64,000 bases of DNA, taken from positions 643,652 to 707,651 of the forward strand of contig NZ_JAMZCU010000001.1 in assembly GCF_024273195.1 (NCBI RefSeq), read 5' to 3'. A program made the translations under genes and the position numbers. This document shows positions 53,271 through 60,884 of this stretch, one piece after another (the stretch's first letter is position 1; every line of letters starts with the position of its first letter). This stretch comes from Devosia ureilytica (GTDB taxonomy: Bacteria > Pseudomonadota > Alphaproteobacteria > Rhizobiales > Devosiaceae). The notes under the pieces were generated by a model. It had not been told where the DNA came from, did not search any database, and was given only the letters and a program-made list of their open reading frames with translations.

Positions 53271-53295
53271 CACAAGGCGCGCAAAACGCCTTGTG
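53271..53295. promoter_or_regulatory. inverted repeat in the dapA/hydrolase-fold divergent region
   Basis: CACAAGGCG-CGCAAAA-CGCCTTGTG has perfect 9-bp arms. It lies 31 bases before the hydrolase-fold start and ~115 bases before dapA. AACGCCTTGTGA recurs in the palindrome before the L,D-transpeptidase gene. It may be an operator or a leader hairpin. Confidence 0.5.
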
Positions 53296-53325
53296 ACTCG
53301 TTCTGCAAGGCCGGTAAATGGGCGG

Positions 53326-54276
53326 ATGGAACCGCTCTTTTCACGTCGGCGCAAGGTACCGGACGATCATCCAGCCTTTGCTGGCCTTCCAGTGACGCAC
53401 ATTGCCCTGAGCGATGCACGGACGCGGGCCGCCGTGCATTTGCGTGGGGACTTCGGGCATGGCCGACCGCCGCTGGTTTGCCTTGCCGGCTACCAGCGTA
53501 ACATGAGCGATTTTTCCGCTTTTGCCGACTATTTCCGCCGGCTGGGCAGCGGCAACTGGCCCATGGTGCTGATCGATCTGCCGGGGCGCGGGCGCGCCGA
53601 CGACAGACCCAGGAACGTGGCGTATAGCACGCTTCAGGATGCCCGAGACGTGGCAGACATTCTGGCGGCGCTGGGCGTGGGCCGCGCAGTGCTGCTCGGC
53701 CAGGGACATGGCGGGCAAGTTGCCATGGCACTTGCGGCACACCATCCATTGCTGATCGGCGGCACCATTCTGCTCGACGCGGGGCCGGTAATAGATTCGC
53801 GCAGCATTGTGCGGCTGCGCAGCAATCTGGCGCATCTGGAGGGGCTGCGCGGCGGCAAGGCCGTGAACGCGGGGTTCCGCCGCATGCTGGGCGGAGTCTA
53901 TCCCGGACTTGGCGAAGCTGAGCTCGGCGCCCTGGCCCTCCGCAGCCACTGGTTCGACAAGCGCGGCCGACCGCGGCCGCTCTTTGACCCACGCCTGATC
54001 GAACAGATCAAGGACATCAGTTTCGACGATATTCTGGTAGCGCAGTGGCCACTGTACGACGCGCTGGTCTGCGCGCCTTTGATGCTGTTGCGCACCCAGC
54101 TGACAGACCAGGTCAGGCGCGAAACATTCGAGAAAATGGTGCAGCGGCGGCCCGACGCAGAGGCAATCACCATTTCGGGGCAAGGCTCACCGGCCCTGTT
54201 CGATGATCCGGCCGAAATCGAAGCGGTGGCGGAATTTGTGTTCCACATCGGCAAGGGCGCGCGTCGAGCCGCCTGA
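53326..54276 (+). CDS. alpha/beta-hydrolase-fold protein lacking canonical catalytic residues
   Basis: The protein has 316 residues from the ATG at 53326. The fold is clear: PPLVCLAGYQRNMSDFSAFADYFRRL, VLIDLPGRGRADD, then ARDVADILAALGVGRAVLLGQGHGGQVAMALA. At the nucleophile elbow the family pattern G-H-S-x-G-G reads GQGHGG, so the Ser is replaced by Gly. Near the C-terminus the usual GHxP...L histidine segment reads ISGQGSPALFDDP, with Ser for His. It may be a pseudoenzyme or use another mechanism. Divergent from dapA, convergent with the helix-hairpin-helix gene. Confidence 0.82.
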   Translation: MEPLFSRRRKVPDDHPAFAGLPVTHIALSDARTRAAVHLRGDFGHGRPPLVCLAGYQRNMSDFSAFADYFRRLGSGNWPMVLIDLPGRGRADDRPRNVAYSTLQDARDVADILAALGVGRAVLLGQGHGGQVAMALAAHHPLLIGGTILLDAGPVIDSRSIVRLRSNLAHLEGLRGGKAVNAGFRRMLGGVYPGLGEAELGALALRSHWFDKRGRPRPLFDPRLIEQIKDISFDDILVAQWPLYDALVCAPLMLLRTQLTDQVRRETFEKMVQRRPDAEAITISGQGSPALFDDPAEIEAVAEFVFHIGKGARRAA

Positions 54277-54288
54277 ATTCGGCAATGA

Positions 54289-54816
54289 TCAGACCGGGAC
54301 CGTTGCCGTCATCAACAGAATGGCCTGTTCGACCCATTGTTCGCGCCCGATGCGTCCCTTGACGGCAATCCGGCCCTCCAGCCAATCAATCTGGGCCGGC
54401 GTCCAGGCCGCGATCTGGTCGAGGTGATAGATCCCCAGATCATTGAGTGCTGATTCCGTCTTTTGCCCTATCCCCTTGATCTTCTTGAGATCGTCGGGCT
54501 TTCCACCGCGCGGCGCTGGCAGTTCGGGTGGCCGCTGTTGCGTGGGGGCCGCGGCCGCGGGTGCCGGCTCGGCCACTTCGCGCTCGACCGCACCGGCCAG
54601 GCGCCGTGCAGCCGAACGGGGGGCCGGCGCCTCCGGGGCATCGACACTCTCTTTTTGAATGTTCGCGGCAGCCTGCGCCCTTATTCTGGCTTCAAAGCGC
54701 GGGCGGGCGGCAAAGGCCCGCACCGCCAGATGAGCGCTGTAGCCCAGCACGCAGCCGGCCAGATAGGCGAATAGCACCAGCAGCGCTATTTCGACCACAT
54801 GATCGAGGGTGATCAC
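54289..54816 (-). CDS. membrane-anchored helix-hairpin-helix protein
   Basis: The protein has 175 residues from a GTG that overlaps the stop of the small gene upstream (GTGA). One N-terminal membrane helix (EIALLVLFAYLAGCVLGYSAHLAVRAF), an alanine/proline-rich linker (~55-105), and a C-terminal domain DDLKKIKGIGQKTESALNDLGIYHLDQIAAWTPAQIDWLEGRI with a helix-hairpin-helix. The same C-terminal motif occurs in NuoE-associated and L21-linked alphaproteobacterial proteins. DNA or protein binding is possible. Function unknown. Confidence 0.8.
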   Translation of the reverse strand: MITLDHVVEIALLVLFAYLAGCVLGYSAHLAVRAFAARPRFEARIRAQAAANIQKESVDAPEAPAPRSAARRLAGAVEREVAEPAPAAAAPTQQRPPELPAPRGGKPDDLKKIKGIGQKTESALNDLGIYHLDQIAAWTPAQIDWLEGRIAVKGRIGREQWVEQAILLMTATVPV

Positions 54817-54944
54817 CTTGCGCCCTCACCCTGATCGCGGCTGAGGCTGAACCAACCCGTTACCAGACCCACAAGCCCCGCGACCGCCATGAACGGCCAA
54901 TAGACCCCCACCAGAAAGAGTGCTGAATCCAGCAGCGCTGCCAT
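54813..54944 (-). CDS. 43-aa single-pass membrane protein, unknown
   Basis: An ATG at 54944 lies 6 bases after the OmpA-like stop. The 43-residue product has two short hydrophobic stretches (ALFLVGVYWPFMAVAGLVGLV, then TGWFSLSRDQGEGAR) and is probably one or two membrane helices. Its TGA overlaps the GTG start of the helix-hairpin-helix gene. The tight junctions on both sides argue that it is translated, although it is below most annotation length limits. Function unknown. Confidence 0.65.
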   Translation of the reverse strand: MAALLDSALFLVGVYWPFMAVAGLVGLVTGWFSLSRDQGEGAR

Positions 54945-54949
54945 GATTG

Positions 54950-57900
54950 TCAGCCCTGCTCGCCCGGGTCGCGCACCGAGACCACGATGCGACGATTGCG
55001 GCGTTTGCCCTCACTGGTGTCGTTGTCGGCGACCGGTTGGGTCTCTCCATAACCGATGGCGTAGAGGCGAATGGGGGCAATATCGCGCTCGATCAGTGCA
55101 TTGACCACGGCCTCGGCCCGCGCGACGGATAGCGCCAGATTGAGCTGGTCATCGCCATCGCTGTCGGTATGGCCTTCCACCTCGACAATCGCGTCGGGAC
55201 AAAGCCGCAGTGCATCGGCAAAGGCATCAAGCTCCGCAGACGCGCTGGCGGCGATGATGGCCGCGCCGGACTGGAACAGAATGGCATTGTGATCGGACAA
55301 TGCCGCCACGCTTTCCCGGCACTGCGCCAGGCCGGACGGCGCGGCTATGTCCACAGACCATTGGCCCCCAAGGGCGGCGATCTGCGCATCAAGTGCTGCC
55401 TTGTCGGCCGGGCTTTTCGCGTCACCCATAAGGCTCCAGGCCCCGTCGGCCAGCTCCAGTTGCCCTTGCTGCAATTGCAGCAACGCCCGAATTCCTGCCT
55501 GGGCATCCTGAACGAAGGTGTCGGGCGCGCCGGGCACAATCTCGAGGTTTTCAGCCGCGCTGCCCGAGAGGGTAGCCAAATATCGGGCCGTGGATTGCGC
55601 GGGCACCTGGCCGGAAAGTGTGACGGCGCCGTCGGCCGCGCGTCGCGCGACAAAGGCATAGTCAGGAGCGGCCTGAGGCGCGGCTACAGGCGGAGCGGGC
55701 TCGGCAGGCGCTGCGGGTTCCGATGGCGCAGGCGCCTCCGGCGCCGCCACTTCGGCCACGACTTCGGCGGGCGGTGCAGCCGGCTGGACAAGTGACAGCG
55801 TCCAGCGCGGCGCGGCCGTCCCCAGAAGGGTCGTCGCGTCAGCATTGGCATCGGGCGTTATCGCGGTTCCTTCGGCAGACCAGCGGTCGCCATCGAATGC
55901 CACTTCGCCTTCGGAGACCAGGGCCAGGATGTCCATGGCCTGGAGCACGTCGGCGGCAAAGCCGTCTGGCGCGTCAGCACGCAGAACTGTGCCATCTGTC
56001 ACTGCGGTACCTGCTCGAACAGCAAGGAAGCGCTGTAGCGATTCAGCCGGCACCGAGCCCTTGAGTGCAACGGTGCCGTCCTGCGCCTTGGTGGCAGCCC
56101 AATAATAAGGCTCGCTTGGCACCACCTCAGGCAGGGAAATCTCAGCACTTTCGGGCAGGTTCAAATTCGCCGCCAAAGCCAGAACCGCATCGCGCGCTTG
56201 CGTGTCGGCGGCGGCTCCAGTGAGGGACCAGGTCTTTCCGTCGTACGCCGCCCTGCCCTGCTCAAGACCCAGCAAGGCATCGACGGCCGCGCGGACGTCT
56301 GCCGCAAAGCCCTCGGGAGCGCCATTGGCGACGCGGCTGGTGTCGGTGACCCGCGTTCCAGCGTGAACCTTCAGATAGGATTGCAGCGCCGCGGCGGGAA
56401 CATTGCCTGCGAACAGGAAGCTTCCATCGGGCAGGCGTTCAGCGGACCACAGATAGGGATCGGCAAAGTCCGGTGCCGCAATCGGCTGCGACAGTGCCAG
56501 CGACCAGCCGGCCTGCGCCAGACCGCGCACCGCAAACTCGGTTTCAATCGAGGCCTTGTCGATGGCAGAGGCCGGTTCGCCTTCGACAGTCCAGCCGGTG
56601 CCATCGAACCGCACGCTGCCGCGCCGCATCCAGGGCAGAAAATCCAGGGCCTGCTCGGCGGAGGCCAGGAAGTTCGGCGTCTCGCCTGAGGCAAAACTCA
56701 CGCGCGAACGGGCGGCTGTGCCGGCGCGGGCCAGGAGAGCGGTTTCAACCTGCGGATCGGGCAGCATGCCTTCAAGGACGATGCCGCCGGCTGCGTCCTG
56801 GCGGGCAGAAAACACATAGTTGGCCGCGCGCGGCGCCGCGACGCCGGATTGCCCGAGGGTCAATCCCTGCGGCACACCGGACTTGAGCAATTCATGCACC
56901 GCCCGGTAGTCGGTCGGCGACCGCGCCAGGCCGGAGACCGTGATCACCTCGCCGGTAAGCGCAACGCGTCCTTCGGAGAGATAGCCCAAAACTTCCAGGC
57001 CGAAATCAACGCCGCGGCGATAGCCCTCCGGCGCACCGGCGCCATATTTGAGGAAGCTGGCGTCGGCCCCGGGGATGGCCGCAAAGCTTTCGCGCGTCGC
57101 TTCATCAGGCACAAATCCGTCGAACACCAGCACACCGCCGGGCTGGCGATTGATGCTGACCCAATAGTCCGCGACGCGCGGCGGCGACAGCGTGACGATG
57201 GAATCGGTGCCGGACAGGGCCTCGGTAATCGCCTGGGCCACCTCGACAGTCGGTGGCACGCCCGTCAGATGGCTGACGCCATCGACAATTTCGGCTGCGC
57301 CGCGTTCAAGGCGCGCCAACTGCTCCACCAGCAACCTGGTGCGTTCGGCAAAACCTTCGGGCGCGCCCGAGGCCAGGGACAGGCCAGTGGCAATCGGAAC
57401 CCCTGCAACATCGGCCAGGCGCAGGCGGTCCACCAGGCGTTCTTCGGGTACATGGCCGGAAATCGCTATGCGGCTGCCGTCAAACTCGGCGCGCCATGTG
57501 TACGGCGCGACACGGACCGGCTCGACCGAGATTTCGCCGCTGGCAATGCCCGAAGGCAACTCCGTCAGCGCCATCTGCAAATGGCCAAGCGCCTTTTCGG
57601 AGCTGGCGCGGCCGACCGCGTTCAGCGTCAGTCCCGAAAGTTCGAAATAGCCGCTGTCCACCAGGGTCGCCTGGGCCAGCGCAAAATCGACGCCTCGGCG
57701 CCAAAGGGTTTCGTCGGGTTGACCGGAGCGGACCTGTAAATCAACGGTGGCGAGATCAGGAAGGGCCAGCAGCGATTGCCGCAATTCTTCATTTGGCACG
57801 CTACCAAAAAGGCTTACCGCGCCATCCTCAACTGAAACATTAATGCGATAAGGCGCCGCCAGGGGGGCGATGGTGACCGTTTCGTCGACAGATGAGATAC

Positions 57901-58150
57901 CGCGCAGTGCCAGGAGGCTGGCGACGGCAAGGTCTCGCTCGGTATCGGATGACGTCGTTCCGGTCAGGTGAACGCGACGACCGGCGAGATCGATATGGGC
58001 CCAGCTAGAGCCCGAAACTTTGAGGGAAACCCTCCCCTCCTCGGCAAGTGCATCCAACATTGTCGGGGTTGCCATCGCCAGGGCCGCAACGGTGCCGCCC
58101 AAGACTGTCACAACACCCGGCGCCACCCACTTGAGGAGGTCCCTGATCAT
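54950..58150 (-). CDS. large BON-repeat and OmpA-domain envelope protein
   Basis: The protein has 1066 residues from the ATG at 58150; the frame extends 46 codons further without support. One N-terminal membrane helix (~8-26) precedes a BON-like segment (~30-85), then about seven repeats of the type (P/D)Y-x-aromatic...G-x-V/I...GxVP, starting near residues 98, 214, 324, 443, 563, 679 and 829. A Pro/Ala-rich linker (~785-828) and a C-terminal OmpA domain (~950-1066; EVEGHTDSDGDDQLNLALSVARAEAV, YGETQPVADNDTSEGKRRNRRI) follow. The OmpA domain binds peptidoglycan; BON domains bind membranes or ligands. Co-transcribed with the two following genes. Confidence 0.88.
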   Translation of the reverse strand: MIRDLLKWVAPGVVTVLGGTVAALAMATPTMLDALAEEGRVSLKVSGSSWAHIDLAGRRVHLTGTTSSDTERDLAVASLLALRGISSVDETVTIAPLAAPYRINVSVEDGAVSLFGSVPNEELRQSLLALPDLATVDLQVRSGQPDETLWRRGVDFALAQATLVDSGYFELSGLTLNAVGRASSEKALGHLQMALTELPSGIASGEISVEPVRVAPYTWRAEFDGSRIAISGHVPEERLVDRLRLADVAGVPIATGLSLASGAPEGFAERTRLLVEQLARLERGAAEIVDGVSHLTGVPPTVEVAQAITEALSGTDSIVTLSPPRVADYWVSINRQPGGVLVFDGFVPDEATRESFAAIPGADASFLKYGAGAPEGYRRGVDFGLEVLGYLSEGRVALTGEVITVSGLARSPTDYRAVHELLKSGVPQGLTLGQSGVAAPRAANYVFSARQDAAGGIVLEGMLPDPQVETALLARAGTAARSRVSFASGETPNFLASAEQALDFLPWMRRGSVRFDGTGWTVEGEPASAIDKASIETEFAVRGLAQAGWSLALSQPIAAPDFADPYLWSAERLPDGSFLFAGNVPAAALQSYLKVHAGTRVTDTSRVANGAPEGFAADVRAAVDALLGLEQGRAAYDGKTWSLTGAAADTQARDAVLALAANLNLPESAEISLPEVVPSEPYYWAATKAQDGTVALKGSVPAESLQRFLAVRAGTAVTDGTVLRADAPDGFAADVLQAMDILALVSEGEVAFDGDRWSAEGTAITPDANADATTLLGTAAPRWTLSLVQPAAPPAEVVAEVAAPEAPAPSEPAAPAEPAPPVAAPQAAPDYAFVARRAADGAVTLSGQVPAQSTARYLATLSGSAAENLEIVPGAPDTFVQDAQAGIRALLQLQQGQLELADGAWSLMGDAKSPADKAALDAQIAALGGQWSVDIAAPSGLAQCRESVAALSDHNAILFQSGAAIIAASASAELDAFADALRLCPDAIVEVEGHTDSDGDDQLNLALSVARAEAVVNALIERDIAPIRLYAIGYGETQPVADNDTSEGKRRNRRIVVSVRDPGEQG

Positions 58151-58283
58151 CCCGAATCCATTGGAAAACCGCAACTTTCCAAAGGTTAGATGATTTGCGG
58201 AGAAGGACAAAGAAAAACCCGCACAGAGGGCGGGTGAATTCAGATTCCGAGGATTTGCGGGTGACCATAGCCCGGATACACGC

Positions 58284-58343
58284 GCCATTGGAGCACAGCT
58301 CTCATGGCCTTCTTACCTAAATTCGCTCCACTGGAGCGAATTT
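58284..58343. repeat. REP-like intergenic repeat, copy 2
   Basis: Leader GCCATTGGAGCACAGCTCTC followed by ATGGCCT, then a perfect palindrome AAATTCGCTCCA-C-TGGAGCGAATTT (58319-58343, 12-bp arms). It matches copy 1 at 51629. It lies in the gap between the porin gene and the BON/OmpA gene. Confidence 0.65.
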
Positions 58344-58359
58344 GCCTTTGGCAACGCTC

Positions 58360-58391
58360 GAAAGAAGAAAGGCCCGCCGAAGCGGGCCTTT
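58360..58391 (-). terminator. Rho-independent terminator after the porin gene
   Basis: AAAGGCCCGC-TTCG-GCGGGCCTTT with a TTTCTTTC tail on the minus strand. The strong stem with a UUCG loop is fitting for a highly expressed gene. Confidence 0.9.
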
Positions 58392-58415
58392 CCGAATTCA
58401 GTCGTAATCCAAGGA

Positions 58416-59729
58416 TTACTTGAATTCCTTGGCAGCCTTGAAGGTAACCTTGTAAGCGCCGGTCGAGTGGACCTGGCCCTTGATGGACGAGGTGAAACCA
58501 CCGCCCGGAGCCCAAGCCAGCTGAGCCGAACCGTAGAGGTCGGTGTCAGGCGTAGCAGCAACTTCGTTCGTTGCGAAGTAACCGACTTCACCGGTGAGGG
58601 TGATGGTCTCGGAAACGGCAGCCACGATCTGGGCAGCGATCTGGACGGTTTCGGTGTCAGCAGCGGAAGTGTCTTCGTCGAACCAGCGAGCGCCGAGGTT
58701 CAGCTTGACGCCTTCGGTGACAGTGGCACCGATGGAGCCGCCAACGCCGTACTGTTCGTCCCAGATGTCGCCACCGAGAGCTTCACCCGAGATGGCGATT
58801 TCGAAGATGTCGAAGGTAGCCTTGGCCGAACCCAGGACGTTCCAGTATGCGGCCGAAGCAGCAACGTCATAGGAGTAAGCGGCAGCGCCGAGAACAGTGA
58901 AGTTGTCGAAGGTGCCGGTGAAGCCGGCATGGACAGCCCAGTCATCAACGGTGCCGTCGAGGATGCCACCAACGAGACCGGTGACGTGTGCCTTGATGCC
59001 GTTGCCGGCATATTCGATCACGCCAACAGCGGTACCAGCGTCAGCCACAACGGTGTCGTCGAGGTTCTCAAGACCAGCCTTGAGAGTGACGCCATCAGCA
59101 ACGGTCGTAACGACCTGAATGACGTGACCACCTTCCTGAGGCTGATCCTTGTCGAACATCACGCCGGTATCAACACCTTCGGAATTGAAGAGACCGAGGA
59201 AGTTCATTGGCTCGTCGTCACCGAAGTTGGCGATCGAGCCTTTCTTACCAGCCATGATGGTGGTGGTGTCGCCGACCGAGACGTAAGCTTCGTCGATCAC
59301 AACGTTTGCACTCGGAACGGTGGTCTGAACTTCGTTCTCAACAACCGACTTATGCTCGTTCTTGATCTTGATGGTAGCCGAGGCCGGACCAAAATCGCTC
59401 GAGGCAGTACCAACGAACTTCAACCAGGAGTCAACGTCCGAAGACCAGTCGTTGTCAGCGCCAGCAAGGTCATCATTGTCCATGATGTCATAGCCACCAG
59501 CTTCCGCATCAACGGTCCAAGCAGCGCCGGCATAGTCACCCCAGTTGAATTCATAGGTGACGCCGCCGGTGATCTGCAGGCAGTTGTCCGAGGACGAGAT
59601 GGTCAGGCCGGAGATGCCGAGCGAGTCACACACGTCGAGCGAGGTGAGAACGCCCAGATCGGCAGCAAAGCCAGCGGTCGAGAGACCAGCGGCAGCAACA
59701 GAACCGAGGATAAGGCTCTTGAGTTTCAT
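58416..59729 (-). CDS. porin, major outer membrane beta-barrel protein
   Basis: The protein has 437 residues from an ATG with TTGGAGGTCAAATA upstream; the open frame extends 56 codons but has no ribosome site there. The signal peptide MKLKSLILGSVAAAGLSTAGFAAD is clear. Two Cys (CDSLGISG and NCLQITGG) and ITGGVTYEFNWGDYAGAAW follow as in Rhizobiales porins, then alternating beta strands to an end at KVTFKAAKEFK. It is rich in Gly, Asp and Thr with uniform preferred codons, signs of high expression. It should allow passage of small solutes through the outer membrane. A structured leader (59777-59842) lies upstream. Confidence 0.9.
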   Translation of the reverse strand: MKLKSLILGSVAAAGLSTAGFAADLGVLTSLDVCDSLGISGLTISSSDNCLQITGGVTYEFNWGDYAGAAWTVDAEAGGYDIMDNDDLAGADNDWSSDVDSWLKFVGTASSDFGPASATIKIKNEHKSVVENEVQTTVPSANVVIDEAYVSVGDTTTIMAGKKGSIANFGDDEPMNFLGLFNSEGVDTGVMFDKDQPQEGGHVIQVVTTVADGVTLKAGLENLDDTVVADAGTAVGVIEYAGNGIKAHVTGLVGGILDGTVDDWAVHAGFTGTFDNFTVLGAAAYSYDVAASAAYWNVLGSAKATFDIFEIAISGEALGGDIWDEQYGVGGSIGATVTEGVKLNLGARWFDEDTSAADTETVQIAAQIVAAVSETITLTGEVGYFATNEVAATPDTDLYGSAQLAWAPGGGFTSSIKGQVHSTGAYKVTFKAAKEFK

Positions 59730-60132
59730 TATTTGACCTCCAAAGTCAGTCATATTTTGGTGCCGGTTACCCAGCGGTTTGTCGAAACGCGACCACACTA
59801 TTCGTGGTGCAGTGTGTTGCCGTCGCGTTGCGACCGACAAACGATCCCATGCATGGATTCGCAAGACCCACTCTACGCATGCCGGAGACCGACGCAATCA
59901 TGACAAGCCGCTTTTGGGGCTGACACAATGTGGTTGCACAGCGGTTGTTGCAGATTCAGCACACAGCCGGAAACGAACTGTTAAGCAGGTTGAAGAAACC
60001 GTTAAAATTGTTGGCTTTCGGGCGTTTGCGGCCGCTTTTGGCGTTTCCCTGGCCGGTTTTGCGTCGGCGGGCGCGACGCGCTAGGTTTTGCCCAAATCGC
60101 GGCGGGCGCGTGGTGCAATCATGGAGAGTGAT
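59730..60132. other. 403-bp intergenic region upstream of the porin and SDR genes
   Basis: It holds the porin leader stem-loop (59777-59842) and the porin promoter, which I could not place to the base. From 59843 to 60132 I see only short frames without homology and the GGAGAG ribosome site of the SDR gene at 60123-60128. Confidence 0.5.
59777..59842 (-). promoter_or_regulatory. imperfect stem-loop in the porin leader
   Basis: Arms pair in order: GTTTGTCG with CGACAAAC, AACGCGAC with GTCGCGTT and CACACT with AGTGTG, separated by short unpaired bases. The 22 paired positions span 66 bases, 48-113 bases before the porin ATG. It may be a transcript-stabilising or sRNA-targeted leader, or an operator if transcription starts inside it. 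Confidence 0.5.
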
Positions 60133-60873
60133 ATGAAGAGCAAGGGGATTGCGCTGGTGACGGGCGGCACGTCGGGCATAGGCCTGGCCGTGGCGCAGGG
60201 TCTCTCATCCGTTGGCTGGACGGTGGTCATCTGCGGTCGGCGGGCTGAGCTGGTCACGCATCTGGCCGAGACACATGGCTTTTCCGGCATGGTCTGCGAT
60301 GTCACTGACCCGAATGCTGTGTCAGACATGTTCGCCAGTATCGGAAAGGCCCATGGGCGGCTCGACCTGGTGTTCAACAATGCAGGCCGGTTTGCCCCGG
60401 CGACAGTGTTCGGCGACCTCGACGTCGCCACCTGGCGCGAAATGATCGACACCAATCTCAATGGTGCATTCTATGTGGCCCGCGAGGCGTTCCGCATGAT
60501 GCGCGCGCAGGCGCCGCAAGGCGGGCGCATCATCAACAACGGGTCGATCTCGGCCTATATGCCGCGTCCACAGGCCGCCTCATACACCGCCAGCAAGCAT
60601 GCCATCACGGGCCTGACCAAGGCGATTTCGCTCGACGGGCGCGCCTTCAACATCGCCTGCGGGCAAATCGATATCGGCAATGCGGCGACCGACATGACCA
60701 GCAATATGAGTGCCGGCTCCTTGCAGGCCAATGGCAGCATGGCGCCCGAGCCGACCTTTGATGTGGCCCATGTGGTCGATGCCGTGCGCTATATGGCGGG
60801 GCTGCCGCTGGAGGCCAATGTGCAGTTCATGACCGTGATGGCGACAACCATGCCCTATATCGGCAGAGGCTAA
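60133..60873 (+). CDS. short-chain dehydrogenase/reductase
   Basis: The protein has 246 residues from the ATG at 60133, which has GGAGAG upstream. Classical SDR motifs: cofactor loop TGGTSGIGLAVAQ, NNAGRF, the catalytic Ser in NNGSISAYM and the SYTASKHAITG motif with Tyr and Lys. An Arg after the second strand (GRRAEL) suggests NADPH. Similar to broadly distributed sugar or ketone reductases. The substrate is unknown. It converges on nagA. Confidence 0.88.
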   Translation: MKSKGIALVTGGTSGIGLAVAQGLSSVGWTVVICGRRAELVTHLAETHGFSGMVCDVTDPNAVSDMFASIGKAHGRLDLVFNNAGRFAPATVFGDLDVATWREMIDTNLNGAFYVAREAFRMMRAQAPQGGRIINNGSISAYMPRPQAASYTASKHAITGLTKAISLDGRAFNIACGQIDIGNAATDMTSNMSAGSLQANGSMAPEPTFDVAHVVDAVRYMAGLPLEANVQFMTVMATTMPYIGRG

Positions 60874-60884
60874 AGCGTTTCGAG

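Noticed and set aside
54950-58150. Tandem DNA repeat
   Set aside because: The BON repeats are visible only at protein level; nucleotide units have diverged, so this is not a recent tandem duplication.
58467-59903. 478-codon open frame opposite the porin gene
   Set aside because: Same cause: the porin's uniform codon choice leaves the antisense frame open. No ribosome site or recognisable domain, and the porin has signal peptide, ribosome site and terminator.
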